Below, piece after piece: positions 1 to 6,107 of a DNA stretch of 9,976 nt (within the stretch, counting starts at the first letter, position 1; each line of letters opens with the position of its first letter). The notes below the pieces were generated by a model. It had not been told where the DNA came from and searched no databases. It saw only the letters and a list, made by a program, of their open reading frames with translations. The translations under genes were made by a program, and so were the position numbers. Source of the DNA: CAYTPE01 sp964439885 (GTDB lineage: Bacteria > Patescibacteriota > Patescibacteriia > Magasanikbacterales > GWA2-37-8). The DNA is taken from assembly GCA_964439885.1 (NCBI GenBank), contig CAYTPE010000043.1, positions 1 to 9,976 of the forward strand. The letters are read 5' to 3'.

Positions 1-303
1 GATAAGCATGGAACCGGCATACGCCTTTCCGTTTATCGTACCAACCTGCCAATAACGCACCGCATCGCTTGGCGTCGTCACAAAAAAATGTTGATCAGCG
101 AGCTCGGCACGCGGCTGCCACGCCACCGTCAGTGTGGTGGTAGACCCCGGTGCGGTAGTCTGTTTGTCACTTTGCACCGGAACAGTCGTAGTAGTATTGG
201 GGACTGGTTTCCGTACATCTGGTAGCGGCGACTGCTGCGTCAAAAGCGTGCAACCGGCACCAAGTAAAACTACGGAAACGACAAAAAGAGTGATTTTCTT
301 CAT
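1..303 (-). CDS. Putative lipoprotein, N-terminal part (cut by window edge)
   Basis: The reading frame starts with ATG at 303 and stays open for 101 codons to the left edge, so the C-terminus is missing. The N-terminus MKKITLFVVSVVLLGAGC is a lipoprotein signal peptide: two lysines, a hydrophobic stretch, and a lipobox LGAGC with the lipidated cysteine at residue 18. A Thr/Pro/Gln-rich linker follows (about residues 22-58), then what looks like the start of a folded domain containing AWQPRAELADQHFFV. The mature protein should be tethered to the outer face of the cytoplasmic membrane. It begins 19 bases after the stop of the cyclase-family gene on the same strand, so the two are probably co-transcribed. 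There is no clear ribosome binding site. I do not recognise the domain, and too little is present to assign a function. Confidence 0.75.
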   Translation of the reverse strand, partial: MKKITLFVVSVVLLGAGCTLLTQQSPLPDVRKPVPNTTTTVPVQSDKQTTAPGSTTTLTVAWQPRAELADQHFFVTTPSDAVRYWQVGTINGKAYAGSMLI

Positions 304-322
304 AGAATACATTTAATAAAAA

Positions 323-949
323 CTAGCGTAATAATAGTGCACGCACCGGCGAAGCGTCAAGAGCGGTAAAGGCGAGTGGTTGGGCAACGAGAAAATAGCT
401 ACCCGGTTCAACCTGTTCCAGTAAAATTGTTTCTAAAATAGGAATATCGCTGCCAAGCAGTGCGGTGTGCACCGGGTGCCCTGGAGCGGCCGGCTTTTCG
501 ATAGACAAATAATCGATGCCGACTAAACTGACTTTACGTTCCACCAAATACTGGCCTGCTGATTCATCCAAACAGACATAGGAATCAACAAAGCGCGTTC
601 GATCGGTAAAAGAGTTTTTGGTTTTGAGAAGGATGCGCTCCCCCGCTTGAATAGTATGCCGTGCCAAATCATCCGCTGTGATAATGCTCTCACACGTGGT
701 GAGATCGAGCACGCGGCATTCACCGATAAAATGATCGAGTGAAATCTGATCGAGCGTTTTACCCTCGGCAATAAAGTGCGACGGTACGTCTACGTGGGTA
801 CCGGTGTGAGAACCAAGTGACATACGCGACAGTCGCGGCAACGGTTTACCTGCGTGGTGCACCGGCTGTATGGTGAGCGGCGCGTCTCCCGGAAAAATAA
901 CGGTGTCTTTATTGAGAGGGAGTGAGATGTCGAAAATTTGTGTGAACAT
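323..949 (-). CDS. Cyclase-family metal-dependent hydrolase (kynurenine formamidase-like)
   Basis: This 208-aa protein belongs to the cyclase / kynurenine formamidase (KynB-like) fold family, and its length is normal for it. The signature is clear: FPGD at 19-22, the metal-binding segment SHTGTHVDVPSHF at 47-59 (H48, H52, D54 and H58 as likely ligands), GIDYLS at 144-149, a further HPVH at 158-161, and the C-terminal SPVRALLL at 200-207. The family hydrolyses amide or ester bonds using bound Zn or Mn. KynB converts N-formylkynurenine to kynurenine, but many members act on other substrates. No tryptophan-degradation gene is nearby, so the substrate is open. The protein has no signal peptide and should be cytoplasmic. 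A promoter-like pair lies just upstream (969-997), and the lipoprotein gene follows 19 bases downstream. The family call is firm; the specific activity is not. Confidence 0.88.
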   Translation of the reverse strand: MFTQIFDISLPLNKDTVIFPGDAPLTIQPVHHAGKPLPRLSRMSLGSHTGTHVDVPSHFIAEGKTLDQISLDHFIGECRVLDLTTCESIITADDLARHTIQAGERILLKTKNSFTDRTRFVDSYVCLDESAGQYLVERKVSLVGIDYLSIEKPAAPGHPVHTALLGSDIPILETILLEQVEPGSYFLVAQPLAFTALDASPVRALLLR

Positions 950-968
950 GATATTTTTATATTAGACT

Positions 969-997
969 ATTATGTAACCAACGAGATTTTCTAACAA
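969..997 (-). promoter_or_regulatory. Candidate sigma70-type promoter for the cyclase gene
   Basis: On the minus strand TTGTTA (992-997) and CATAAT (969-974) are separated by exactly 17 bases. Transcription would start about 10-15 bases before the ATG at 949. Each hexamer matches the consensus only partly, so this is an inference from spacing and position. Confidence 0.35.
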
Positions 998-1041
998 TAA
1001 TTCGTGACATCGTTTTACTGTTCAGAGTAACCTGTTCATTT

Positions 1042-1852
1042 TTACTTTTTCTTTCGCCTCACTACCCCATCCCCCGCCCTTCCCCTAAGAGAAGAAGGTG
1101 TAGCGGCCTTGTGTCCACCGAACTGATTGCGAATTACGGATACTATTTTGCCGGCGTACGATGGTTTGGTGTGGGAACGATCACGAAACAATAATGCCTC
1201 GTGTATTACTTTGTCGGCCACGCCGTACTCGTGAGCGGTTTTGACTGTCCACTTCCCTTCTCCAGTTTGATCGACGACACCCGAAATGGCTTTGAGATCG
1301 GCACCGTACTTTTTGAATCCATCACGCAGCCAGGCGACGAGCCGTGACTCAATAACGCTGCCGTGGTTATATACCTCAGCCACCCGAGTGAGGTCGAGTT
1401 TGAAGGGTGATTTTTTAAGAATACTGAAACCTTCGGCCAGAGCTTGCATCATACCGTATTCGATACCGTTGTGAATCATTTTCACAAAATGACCCGCTCC
1501 GGCGCCTTCGAAATGCTCCACCCCACCGACAGTCGCTCCATCCAAAAACAACTCACGCAAAACATTGAATAGCGCCCGACTACCCCCAACCATGAAGCAT
1601 GCGCCGGATCGAGCTCCTACCGGACCTCCGGAAAAACCGACATCGGCAAACTGAATACCTTTTCGAGCAAGTTTTTTACTTCGCCTAATACTGTCTTTAT
1701 AAAACGAATTACCGGCATCGAGCACAATGTCGCCTGCGCGCAAAACCTGTACTAAACCTTCTTTTCCAAAAAGTACTTCATCCACAGCATGCCCTGCCGG
1801 TACCATAAGCCACACAATGCGACGTGGTGTGAGTTTTTCGGCAACCTCAGGC
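1042..1852 (-). CDS. gnd: 6-phosphogluconate dehydrogenase part of a Zwf-Gnd fusion (after assembly gap)
   Basis: This is the larger part of a decarboxylating 6-phosphogluconate dehydrogenase (6-phosphogluconate + NADP to ribulose-5-P + CO2 + NADPH). The readable frame begins directly at the N gap with PEVAEKLTPRRIVWLMVPAG. A GTG at 1815 is only an internal valine codon (VWLMVPAG), not a real start. Family motifs follow in order, numbered from the first codon after the gap: VGFSGGPVGA near 71-80 (substrate-binding SGG), GAGHFVKMIHNGIEYG near 118-133 (catalytic Lys 124 and His-Asn 127-128), NHGSVIESRL, and DQTGEGKWTV. The length fits the short, roughly 300-residue Gnd subtype once the N-terminal piece at 1863-1993 is added. 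The family normally ends close to FGGH. Here a basic tail of about 20 residues follows and looks like read-through into repeat-like DNA. The frame differs by one base from the zwf frame only because the gap is written as ten Ns. Confidence 0.85.
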
Positions 1853-1862
1853 NNNNNNNNNN
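1853..1862. other. Assembly gap (ten Ns) inside the zwf-gnd coding region
   Basis: Ten Ns interrupt the coding sequence in the NADP-binding domain of 6-phosphogluconate dehydrogenase. The two sides join in frame only if the true gap length is a multiple of three. Comparing the residue spacing with typical short Gnd proteins, about 9-12 bases are missing. The apparent frame break is therefore most likely an artefact. Confidence 0.9.
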
Positions 1863-3454
1863 TCTATGAGTTGAGAGGGCATTTCACGGGTCTTTTCGGG
1901 TGAGCGGTTGAATCCCACGACCCGCCAACCATGCTCGCGTAGGTTAAGCGCGAAATTCGCGCCCATTTTGCCCAGCCCCACTATGGCAATTTCTTTTTTG
2001 AGTGGCGTTATGGTTTCACTTGGCAGAGTTGGAGAAAATGCTTCGCCAGGTTTGTAGGACATGAGCGGTACGGCTGCGGAACGCCAAGCCCGTACGATCG
2101 GCTCTACAAATCGCCACTCAGTCATAACTTCGGCAGTGGATATAAACAGTGTTTGATCTCCCTTGATGATGTCCATGAGCACCTGTTCGTACTCTGGTAC
2201 AAAAGAACGCGCATTGTACACTTTCTCATAGTCGAAACCGAAATCTTGCTTCTGTAAAACAAAGTCAAAGCCAGGTTGCTTGGCAAGAAAACGAATGTTG
2301 ATACTTTCGTCCGGACGAATATGATAATGCAAAACATTATATAGGTGGTGGTCTGGTGGACACAGACAGGGGTGTGGATGCTTAAAGGTAATTTTGATTT
2401 CCGTGCGATTCTCCTGCAACGCTTTACCACTCTCAATAATAATTGGTACGCCTGCGAGAATCCCATCGTGCATCGTCGTTTTGAATTTAAAGTACGTTTC
2501 AGTTTTTGAATTCGGTGCCACGCCTGGCTCGCTTGTATATCCACTATACTGCGCTCGCACCATGTCGGTGCGAATAGACTCCTTCGTGGGAAGCTCGAGA
2601 CGAGCAAGCGCCTGCGCTCGGGCTGAACGGATATTTTCGGCAGTGAATGCCCCGGGATTATCCATGGTGCACAGGGCCAGCAGTTGCAGTAGATGATTTT
2701 CTCCTACATCACGCAACGCTCCTACACTATCATAAAATTCGCCCCGACCGTTCATCATAGCCGTCTCGAAAAGTTGTATGTGTATTTTTTCGATATGCGC
2801 GCTATTCCACGCCGGAGTTAAAAAGGAATTACTAAAGCGGAAGCCAATAATGTTTCGTACCGTTTCTTTGGCCAGATAATGATCCACACGGTAGATTTGT
2901 TCTTCCCGAAGCAGTTTACCGAGCAGCACGTCGAGTTCGGCAGTATCTCTACGATTTACGCCGAACGGCTTTTCCAAAATAACACGCGTCCACCCTTCTT
3001 CGGCGCTACAGGGGTCAGTCAGATGGTGCTTGCTCAATTGTGTCACAATTGATCTGTAATATTGAGGTGGTACGGCAATATAAAATAATTTATTGGAGCA
3101 ATAACTCCAGACATTGTCGATTTGTCCGAGTCGCCCCGCGAGCTCGCGGTAGCCTTCTGGCGCTTCGAAAGACCCTGCCACGTAGAAAAAGTGATTAATA
3201 AAGTCAATGGCGGCGTTCGTGGGGATAGTGCCACCATCGGCGAGCGCTTGGAGTAAATACGCGCGCAAATTCGCGTCGCTCCATGCTCGTCTGCCGTATC
3301 CAAAGATCTGCACCTTTTCCGGCAGCAGTTTCTTGAGATACAAATTGTACAAAGACGGTAAAATTTTTCGTTTTACCAAATCACCGGTGATGCCGAAAAG
3401 GACGACGGTGGTGGGTATCGTGAAACGAGGTGAATTTTGTGCTTGATTTGACAT
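1863..3454 (-). CDS. zwf: Glucose-6-phosphate dehydrogenase fused to the N-terminus of 6-phosphogluconate dehydrogenase
   Basis: Starting with ATG at 3454, residues 1-475 form a full-length glucose-6-phosphate dehydrogenase (glucose-6-P + NADP to 6-phosphogluconolactone + NADPH). Visible motifs are the nucleotide-binding FGITGDLVKRK at 20-30, GYGRR at 52-56 (arginines placed to hold the NADP 2'-phosphate), EKPFG at 161-165 with K162, RVDHYLAKE at 189-197 (substrate site), and GALRDVGENHLLQLL with the catalytic-base His at 254. The usual C-terminal YKPGEAFSP lies near 467-475. The frame then runs through a short linker (476-487) into EIAIVGLGKMGANFALNL at 488-505, the Rossmann motif of 6-phosphogluconate dehydrogenase, and continues to the N gap. 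FNRSPEKT after the second strand resembles NADP-preferring enzymes. No stop separates the two domains; the nearest in-frame ATG lies inside the zwf part (2062). The gene begins 20 bases after the isomerase stop and has no clear ribosome binding site. Confidence 0.92.
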
Positions 3455-3474
3455 TGGAAATTTGGCATTTGTTA

Positions 3475-4077
3475 TTAGATGACAGACAGTCCGCCCACAT
3501 CCTCTTTTCGCACTTCTACATACTTCGGATTGCGCTTCAACGCCGGCTTCCCTTCGTGCTCCACCACATAATACGCAAAACCTTGCATGCGTTTTACTGG
3601 TTCGTAGTCAGCGTGGCCGGGCATACTAACAGCGTTTTTTTCATCGAAATTGACCGGGCTATCGTCGGCGGTGACAAAATACGTGCTGCCCGTGTTCACC
3701 GCTAGATGTCCATACCCAGACGGCATATAGACACTATCGCCTGGTTTAACGGCAATGGCAATAAATTCTTCAATAACGTCTTCAATTGGTTTGCCTGATT
3801 CATCGACGGCCATTTTCTGTTTGAGCACCACGCCTTCGCCAAACAAAATCCAATATGTTTCATCAAGATCGCCCACATGATAATGGCCGTATGTTTTAAT
3901 ATACTCACCGCTGATGGTGCCCGGCTCCCACACGGTAATATTACGTTGATCTGACCCGCCGCGAATCATGTAATAATGTATCGCGGGTCCGACACCGGCC
4001 TGGTCCATCAGGACTTCTTGCATTTTATTATGTTCACGAGCGGCATAGTGTTTGCCGACAAAAGTAAAGTCAATCAT
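3475..4077 (-). CDS. pgi: Cupin-type glucose-6-phosphate isomerase
   Basis: This 200-aa protein matches the metal-dependent cupin glucose-6-phosphate isomerases (PF06560 type), known mainly from Archaea and unrelated to the usual bacterial Pgi. It interconverts fructose-6-P and glucose-6-P. The cupin metal site is visible: TYGHYH at 62-67 (ligands H65 and H67), E73 in LDETYW, and the second cupin motif PGDSVYMPSGYGHLAVNTG at 112-130 with H124. The length is normal. It sits between transaldolase (34 bases upstream) and zwf (20 bases downstream) on the same strand. This fits a role in returning fructose-6-P to the oxidative branch. It has no signal peptide and should be cytoplasmic. The ATG at 4077 has no Shine-Dalgarno sequence, and another ATG just upstream is out of frame. 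Confidence 0.9.
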   Translation of the reverse strand: MIDFTFVGKHYAAREHNKMQEVLMDQAGVGPAIHYYMIRGGSDQRNITVWEPGTISGEYIKTYGHYHVGDLDETYWILFGEGVVLKQKMAVDESGKPIEDVIEEFIAIAVKPGDSVYMPSGYGHLAVNTGSTYFVTADDSPVNFDEKNAVSMPGHADYEPVKRMQGFAYYVVEHEGKPALKRNPKYVEVRKEDVGGLSVI

Positions 4078-4111
4078 ACATGTTATTTACTAAATGTAGT
4101 GAGTGAAAAAA

Positions 4112-4972
4112 TTATGCTATAAGCGCGCTCCAATCAGCGGCGAATTTCTGAATACCCTTTCGAGTAAGCTCGTGTTCAATATCGAACGTGCGCCAATTTT
4201 TTTCCAAATCATAGGGTTGATATACCATCGGTGCGAGCGTGGGCGTGTATATAAAATCGCTTCCGGGCAGCGCTAATCCTGCATCTTTCCATTCTGCCAA
4301 TACTTTGTATGGCACGGTAGCAATGTCGGCGCCCGCTTGCATAGAGGCGAACAGATGATCAAGGCTACGAATGCTGGCAGCGAGTACTTCCACATGCCCG
4401 TCCCCTACCCGATACATATCGACGCAATTGCGTATGAGATCAAGACCATTTTGACCGATATCGTCCAAGCGACCAATGAACGGCGAAATAAATACTTGAC
4501 CTTTGGCAGCGTGCCGCGTCGCCGCATACACCGCGGCGGCCTGCGCCTGTGAAAAACAGAGCGTCATATTCACACGCAGACCTTCTTTTACCGCTTCCTC
4601 GGCAGCCTCAAGACCGGCGGTGGTGATGGGAAATTTAATATGCGCGTTTGAAATCCACTGGAACATACTCTTCGCCTGCGCGAGCATGTCTCTGGCTGTT
4701 GTGTGTTCGTCAGCATACACCTCGATAGATACTGAACCGTGCGGGACATGAGCTGATACTGACTCCACGACTGCGCGGTACAGACTGTATAATTCTTCTT
4801 CGGAAAATTTTTTTTCTTCGGATAATCGTTTTTGCACTTCCGGATTTTTGGCAATGAGTGTCGGGTTAGTAGTCTGCCCGTCGATGAAACCGAGCAGATC
4901 GATCGCACGAATTGTTTCGGCTTGGTCTCCGCCATCGATAAAGATACGAGTGGTGAGGTTAGTAGGTCGCAT
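4112..4972 (-). CDS. tal: Transaldolase
   Basis: This 286-aa transaldolase moves a dihydroxyacetone unit between sugar phosphates (sedoheptulose-7-P + glyceraldehyde-3-P to erythrose-4-P + fructose-6-P). Visible family features are IFIDGGD at 10-16 (catalytic Asp 13), FIDGQTTNPTLIAKNP at 29-44, HIKFPITTAG at 111-120 with the Schiff-base Lys at 113, NMTLCFSQAQA at 135-145, and ISPFIGRLDD at 162-171. It is somewhat shorter than E. coli TalB. It is the first gene of a minus-strand run that continues with the isomerase and the Zwf-Gnd fusion. A candidate promoter at 4994-4999 gives a very short leader. The terminator of the upstream DsbA-like gene lies just before it, so the operon should have its own transcript. 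Confidence 0.93.
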   Translation of the reverse strand: MRPTNLTTRIFIDGGDQAETIRAIDLLGFIDGQTTNPTLIAKNPEVQKRLSEEKKFSEEELYSLYRAVVESVSAHVPHGSVSIEVYADEHTTARDMLAQAKSMFQWISNAHIKFPITTAGLEAAEEAVKEGLRVNMTLCFSQAQAAAVYAATRHAAKGQVFISPFIGRLDDIGQNGLDLIRNCVDMYRVGDGHVEVLAASIRSLDHLFASMQAGADIATVPYKVLAEWKDAGLALPGSDFIYTPTLAPMVYQPYDLEKNWRTFDIEHELTRKGIQKFAADWSALIA

Positions 4973-4993
4973 AGTGTGGTAGTGTATAGCTCT

Positions 4994-4999
4994 AGTATA
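4994..4999 (-). promoter_or_regulatory. tal: Candidate -10 element of the tal-pgi-zwf/gnd operon
   Basis: TATACT is read on the minus strand between the terminator at 5002-5034 and the tal start at 4972. A second similar hexamer, TATACA, lies at 4983-4988. The matching -35 region would fall inside the terminator stem and shows no good match, so the site is tentative. It implies a leader of about 15 bases or fewer. Confidence 0.35.
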
Positions 5000-5001
5000 C
5001 C

Positions 5002-5034
5002 AAAAAAATCAGACCCTGGGGAGGGTCTGATTTT
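5002..5034 (-). terminator. Rho-independent terminator of the DsbA-like gene
   Basis: A perfect 13-bp stem (5005-5017 with 5022-5034) closes a GGGG/CCCC tetraloop. Read on the minus strand, a run of seven T follows the core stem. It lies 24 bases after the stop of the DsbA-like gene and upstream of tal, so it separates the two minus-strand transcripts. Confidence 0.85.
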
Positions 5035-5057
5035 GGAAAATTTTATTGCAAGCTGGT

Positions 5058-5828
5058 TTATTTGGCTGCGGCCAAGGCAGCGTCGATAGCAGCTTTCACA
5101 GTAGCATAAGGCTGAGCGCCCACTAGTTGTTTGCCGTTGATATAGATCGTAGGGGTGCCCTGCACTCCAACAGCTTGACCATCGGTCATATCCTTGGTGA
5201 TCTCACTCGAGTACTTATTGGAGTTCAAACAAGTGGTAAATTTACCTACATTCAAGCCAACCTGACCAGCATATTTGATCAAATTAGTTTTGGAGTAGTA
5301 GGCCGTATCACTTTCGTCGGCTTGATGATCGTAGAGCCAATCATGCATTGCCCAGAATTTGCCCTGCTCGTTGGCACACTCGGCGGCCATGTGCGTATCG
5401 GTAGAAGCCGGACCAAGGAAGGCGAAACTGCGGAAATAGAATTTGACTTTACCCGTATTCACATAATCCTGGATCATGCCTTTGAGCGCGTCGTTGTGGA
5501 AGCGTTCACAGAACGGACAGCGAAAGTCGGCAAATTCCACTACGGTGACGGGAGCTTTTTCGTTACCTCGTACCGGGAAGTGACCGACGCCTACGTTGTA
5601 CACCTGATCGGCTGAAGGTTGCTGGTTGTTGTTATTGTTTTGAGTGCCATTGTCGGGTGCTACGTAGTTATTATTGGTATTAGCTGCGAAGAGATTTCCG
5701 CCGCGTTCCATTTTGACCAATAAAACAAAAAACCCAATGGTACAAAGGGCCATGATACCTCCCACCAACCCGACTACCAAAGCCGCCTTAGGGCTTAGGG
5801 ACTCGAAAAAACCCTTTTGTTCTTCCAT
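5058..5828 (-). CDS. Membrane-anchored DsbA/thioredoxin-fold thiol oxidoreductase
   Basis: I take ATG at 5828 as the start (256 aa). A GTG at 5858 would add ten residues but lies inside an inverted repeat. The order is: a short cytoplasmic end, one membrane helix (about residues 14-38), an Asn/Gln-rich linker (about 50-72), then an extracytoplasmic thioredoxin-fold domain. The redox motif is FRCPFC, with cysteines at 104 and 107. The helical insert carries AAECANEQGKFWAMHD, typical of DsbA / BdbD-like proteins, and GTPTIYING near the C-terminus holds the cis-proline. These proteins put disulfide bonds into secreted proteins and are usually re-oxidised by a DsbB- or VKOR-like partner, which is not in this window. 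A strong terminator follows. The gene is divergent from a haem-lipoprotein gene whose product has two cysteines. There is no clear ribosome binding site. Confidence 0.9.
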   Translation of the reverse strand: MEEQKGFFESLSPKAALVVGLVGGIMALCTIGFFVLLVKMERGGNLFAANTNNNYVAPDNGTQNNNNNQQPSADQVYNVGVGHFPVRGNEKAPVTVVEFADFRCPFCERFHNDALKGMIQDYVNTGKVKFYFRSFAFLGPASTDTHMAAECANEQGKFWAMHDWLYDHQADESDTAYYSKTNLIKYAGQVGLNVGKFTTCLNSNKYSSEITKDMTDGQAVGVQGTPTIYINGKQLVGAQPYATVKAAIDAALAAAK

Positions 5829-5855
5829 AGAAGAAAAAGTTATTAGAAATAAATT

Positions 5856-5883
5856 CACTATTTAAGTGTAGTATTAAATAGTG
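5856..5883. repeat. Perfect 10-bp inverted repeat in the leader of the DsbA-like gene
   Basis: CACTATTTAA (5856-5865) and TTAAATAGTG (5874-5883) are exact reverse complements around an 8-base spacer. The repeat sits between the -10 element (5900-5905) and the start codon (5828), within the first 40 or so transcribed bases. It could be a repressor operator or an RNA hairpin in the leader. Confidence 0.6.
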
Positions 5884-5899
5884 AAACAAAAGCCAATCT

Positions 5900-5905
5900 A
5901 TTATA
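5900..5905 (-). promoter_or_regulatory. Consensus -10 element for the DsbA-like gene
   Basis: The minus strand carries an exact TATAAT here, preceded by GTGTG. No convincing -35 hexamer is visible at the right distance. The predicted leader is about 60-65 bases and contains the inverted repeat at 5856-5883. Confidence 0.5.
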
Positions 5906-5951
5906 CACACCATAGTTTGAAAGGGAAAGCCTCCCCTACTGTGGATAAACC

Positions 5952-5967
5952 GGTATAACGATATACC
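5952..5967. repeat. Short inverted repeat in the divergent control region
   Basis: GGTATA and TATACC are perfect 6-bp inverted arms around ACGA. The element lies between the two divergent genes, about 47 bases upstream of the -10 of the DsbA-like gene. It could be an operator or chance; no function can be assigned. Confidence 0.3.
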
Positions 5968-5974
5968 ATACAAT

Positions 5975-6002
5975 TGTCATCCTGAACGCAGCGAAGGATC
6001 TC
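5975..6002 (+). repeat. Dispersed GTCATCCTGAA...GAAGGATC type intergenic repeat
   Basis: The stretch TGTCATCCTGAACGCAGC followed by GAAGGATCTC closely resembles a short intergenic repeat I recall from many unrelated bacterial genomes, with variants such as TGTCATTCTGAGCGAAGCGA. Only one copy is present in this window, so the call rests on recognition rather than on repetition seen here. Confidence 0.5.
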
Positions 6003-6048
6003 TTGAGTTTTTTATGTAGTAATAGCGTCAATGGGTTCGTGTTCGGTA

Positions 6049-6082
6049 TTGTGAAGTACACGCACTTCGTGTACACTATACA
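6049..6082 (+). promoter_or_regulatory. Candidate promoter with operator-like inverted repeat for the haem-lipoprotein gene
   Basis: TTGTGA (6049-6054) and TACACT (6072-6077) are 17 bases apart; TATACA (6077-6082) is an alternative -10. The spacer is almost filled by a perfect 7-bp inverted repeat, GTACACG (6056-6062) and CGTGTAC (6068-6074), around CACTT. A protein bound there would block polymerase, so repression is plausible. The leader to the ATG at 6108 would be about 20-25 bases. Confidence 0.45.
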
Positions 6083-6107
6083 AATAATTTATTTTAGTAA
6101 CAAAACT

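Noticed and set aside
134..316. Plus-strand open frame with a hydrophobic start
   Set aside because: It is antisense to the lipoprotein gene at 1-303, which has a proper signal peptide and lipobox.
1042..1815. gnd starting at GTG 1815 as an independent truncated gene
   Set aside because: The GTG encodes the valine of the conserved VWLMVPAG segment. The frame continues upstream to the N gap with family-like sequence, so this is not a start.
2122..2607. Open frame of 161 codons inside zwf, same strand
   Set aside because: It is in a shifted frame of zwf and has low-complexity, basic composition and no motif.
4503..5089. Plus-strand frames opposite tal and its promoter region
   Set aside because: They are shadows of the clearly conserved transaldolase and run through the DsbA-like terminator.
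6003..6107. N-terminal extension of the haem lipoprotein by 35 residues
   Set aside because: It would bury the lipoprotein signal peptide and run through the promoter and inverted repeat.
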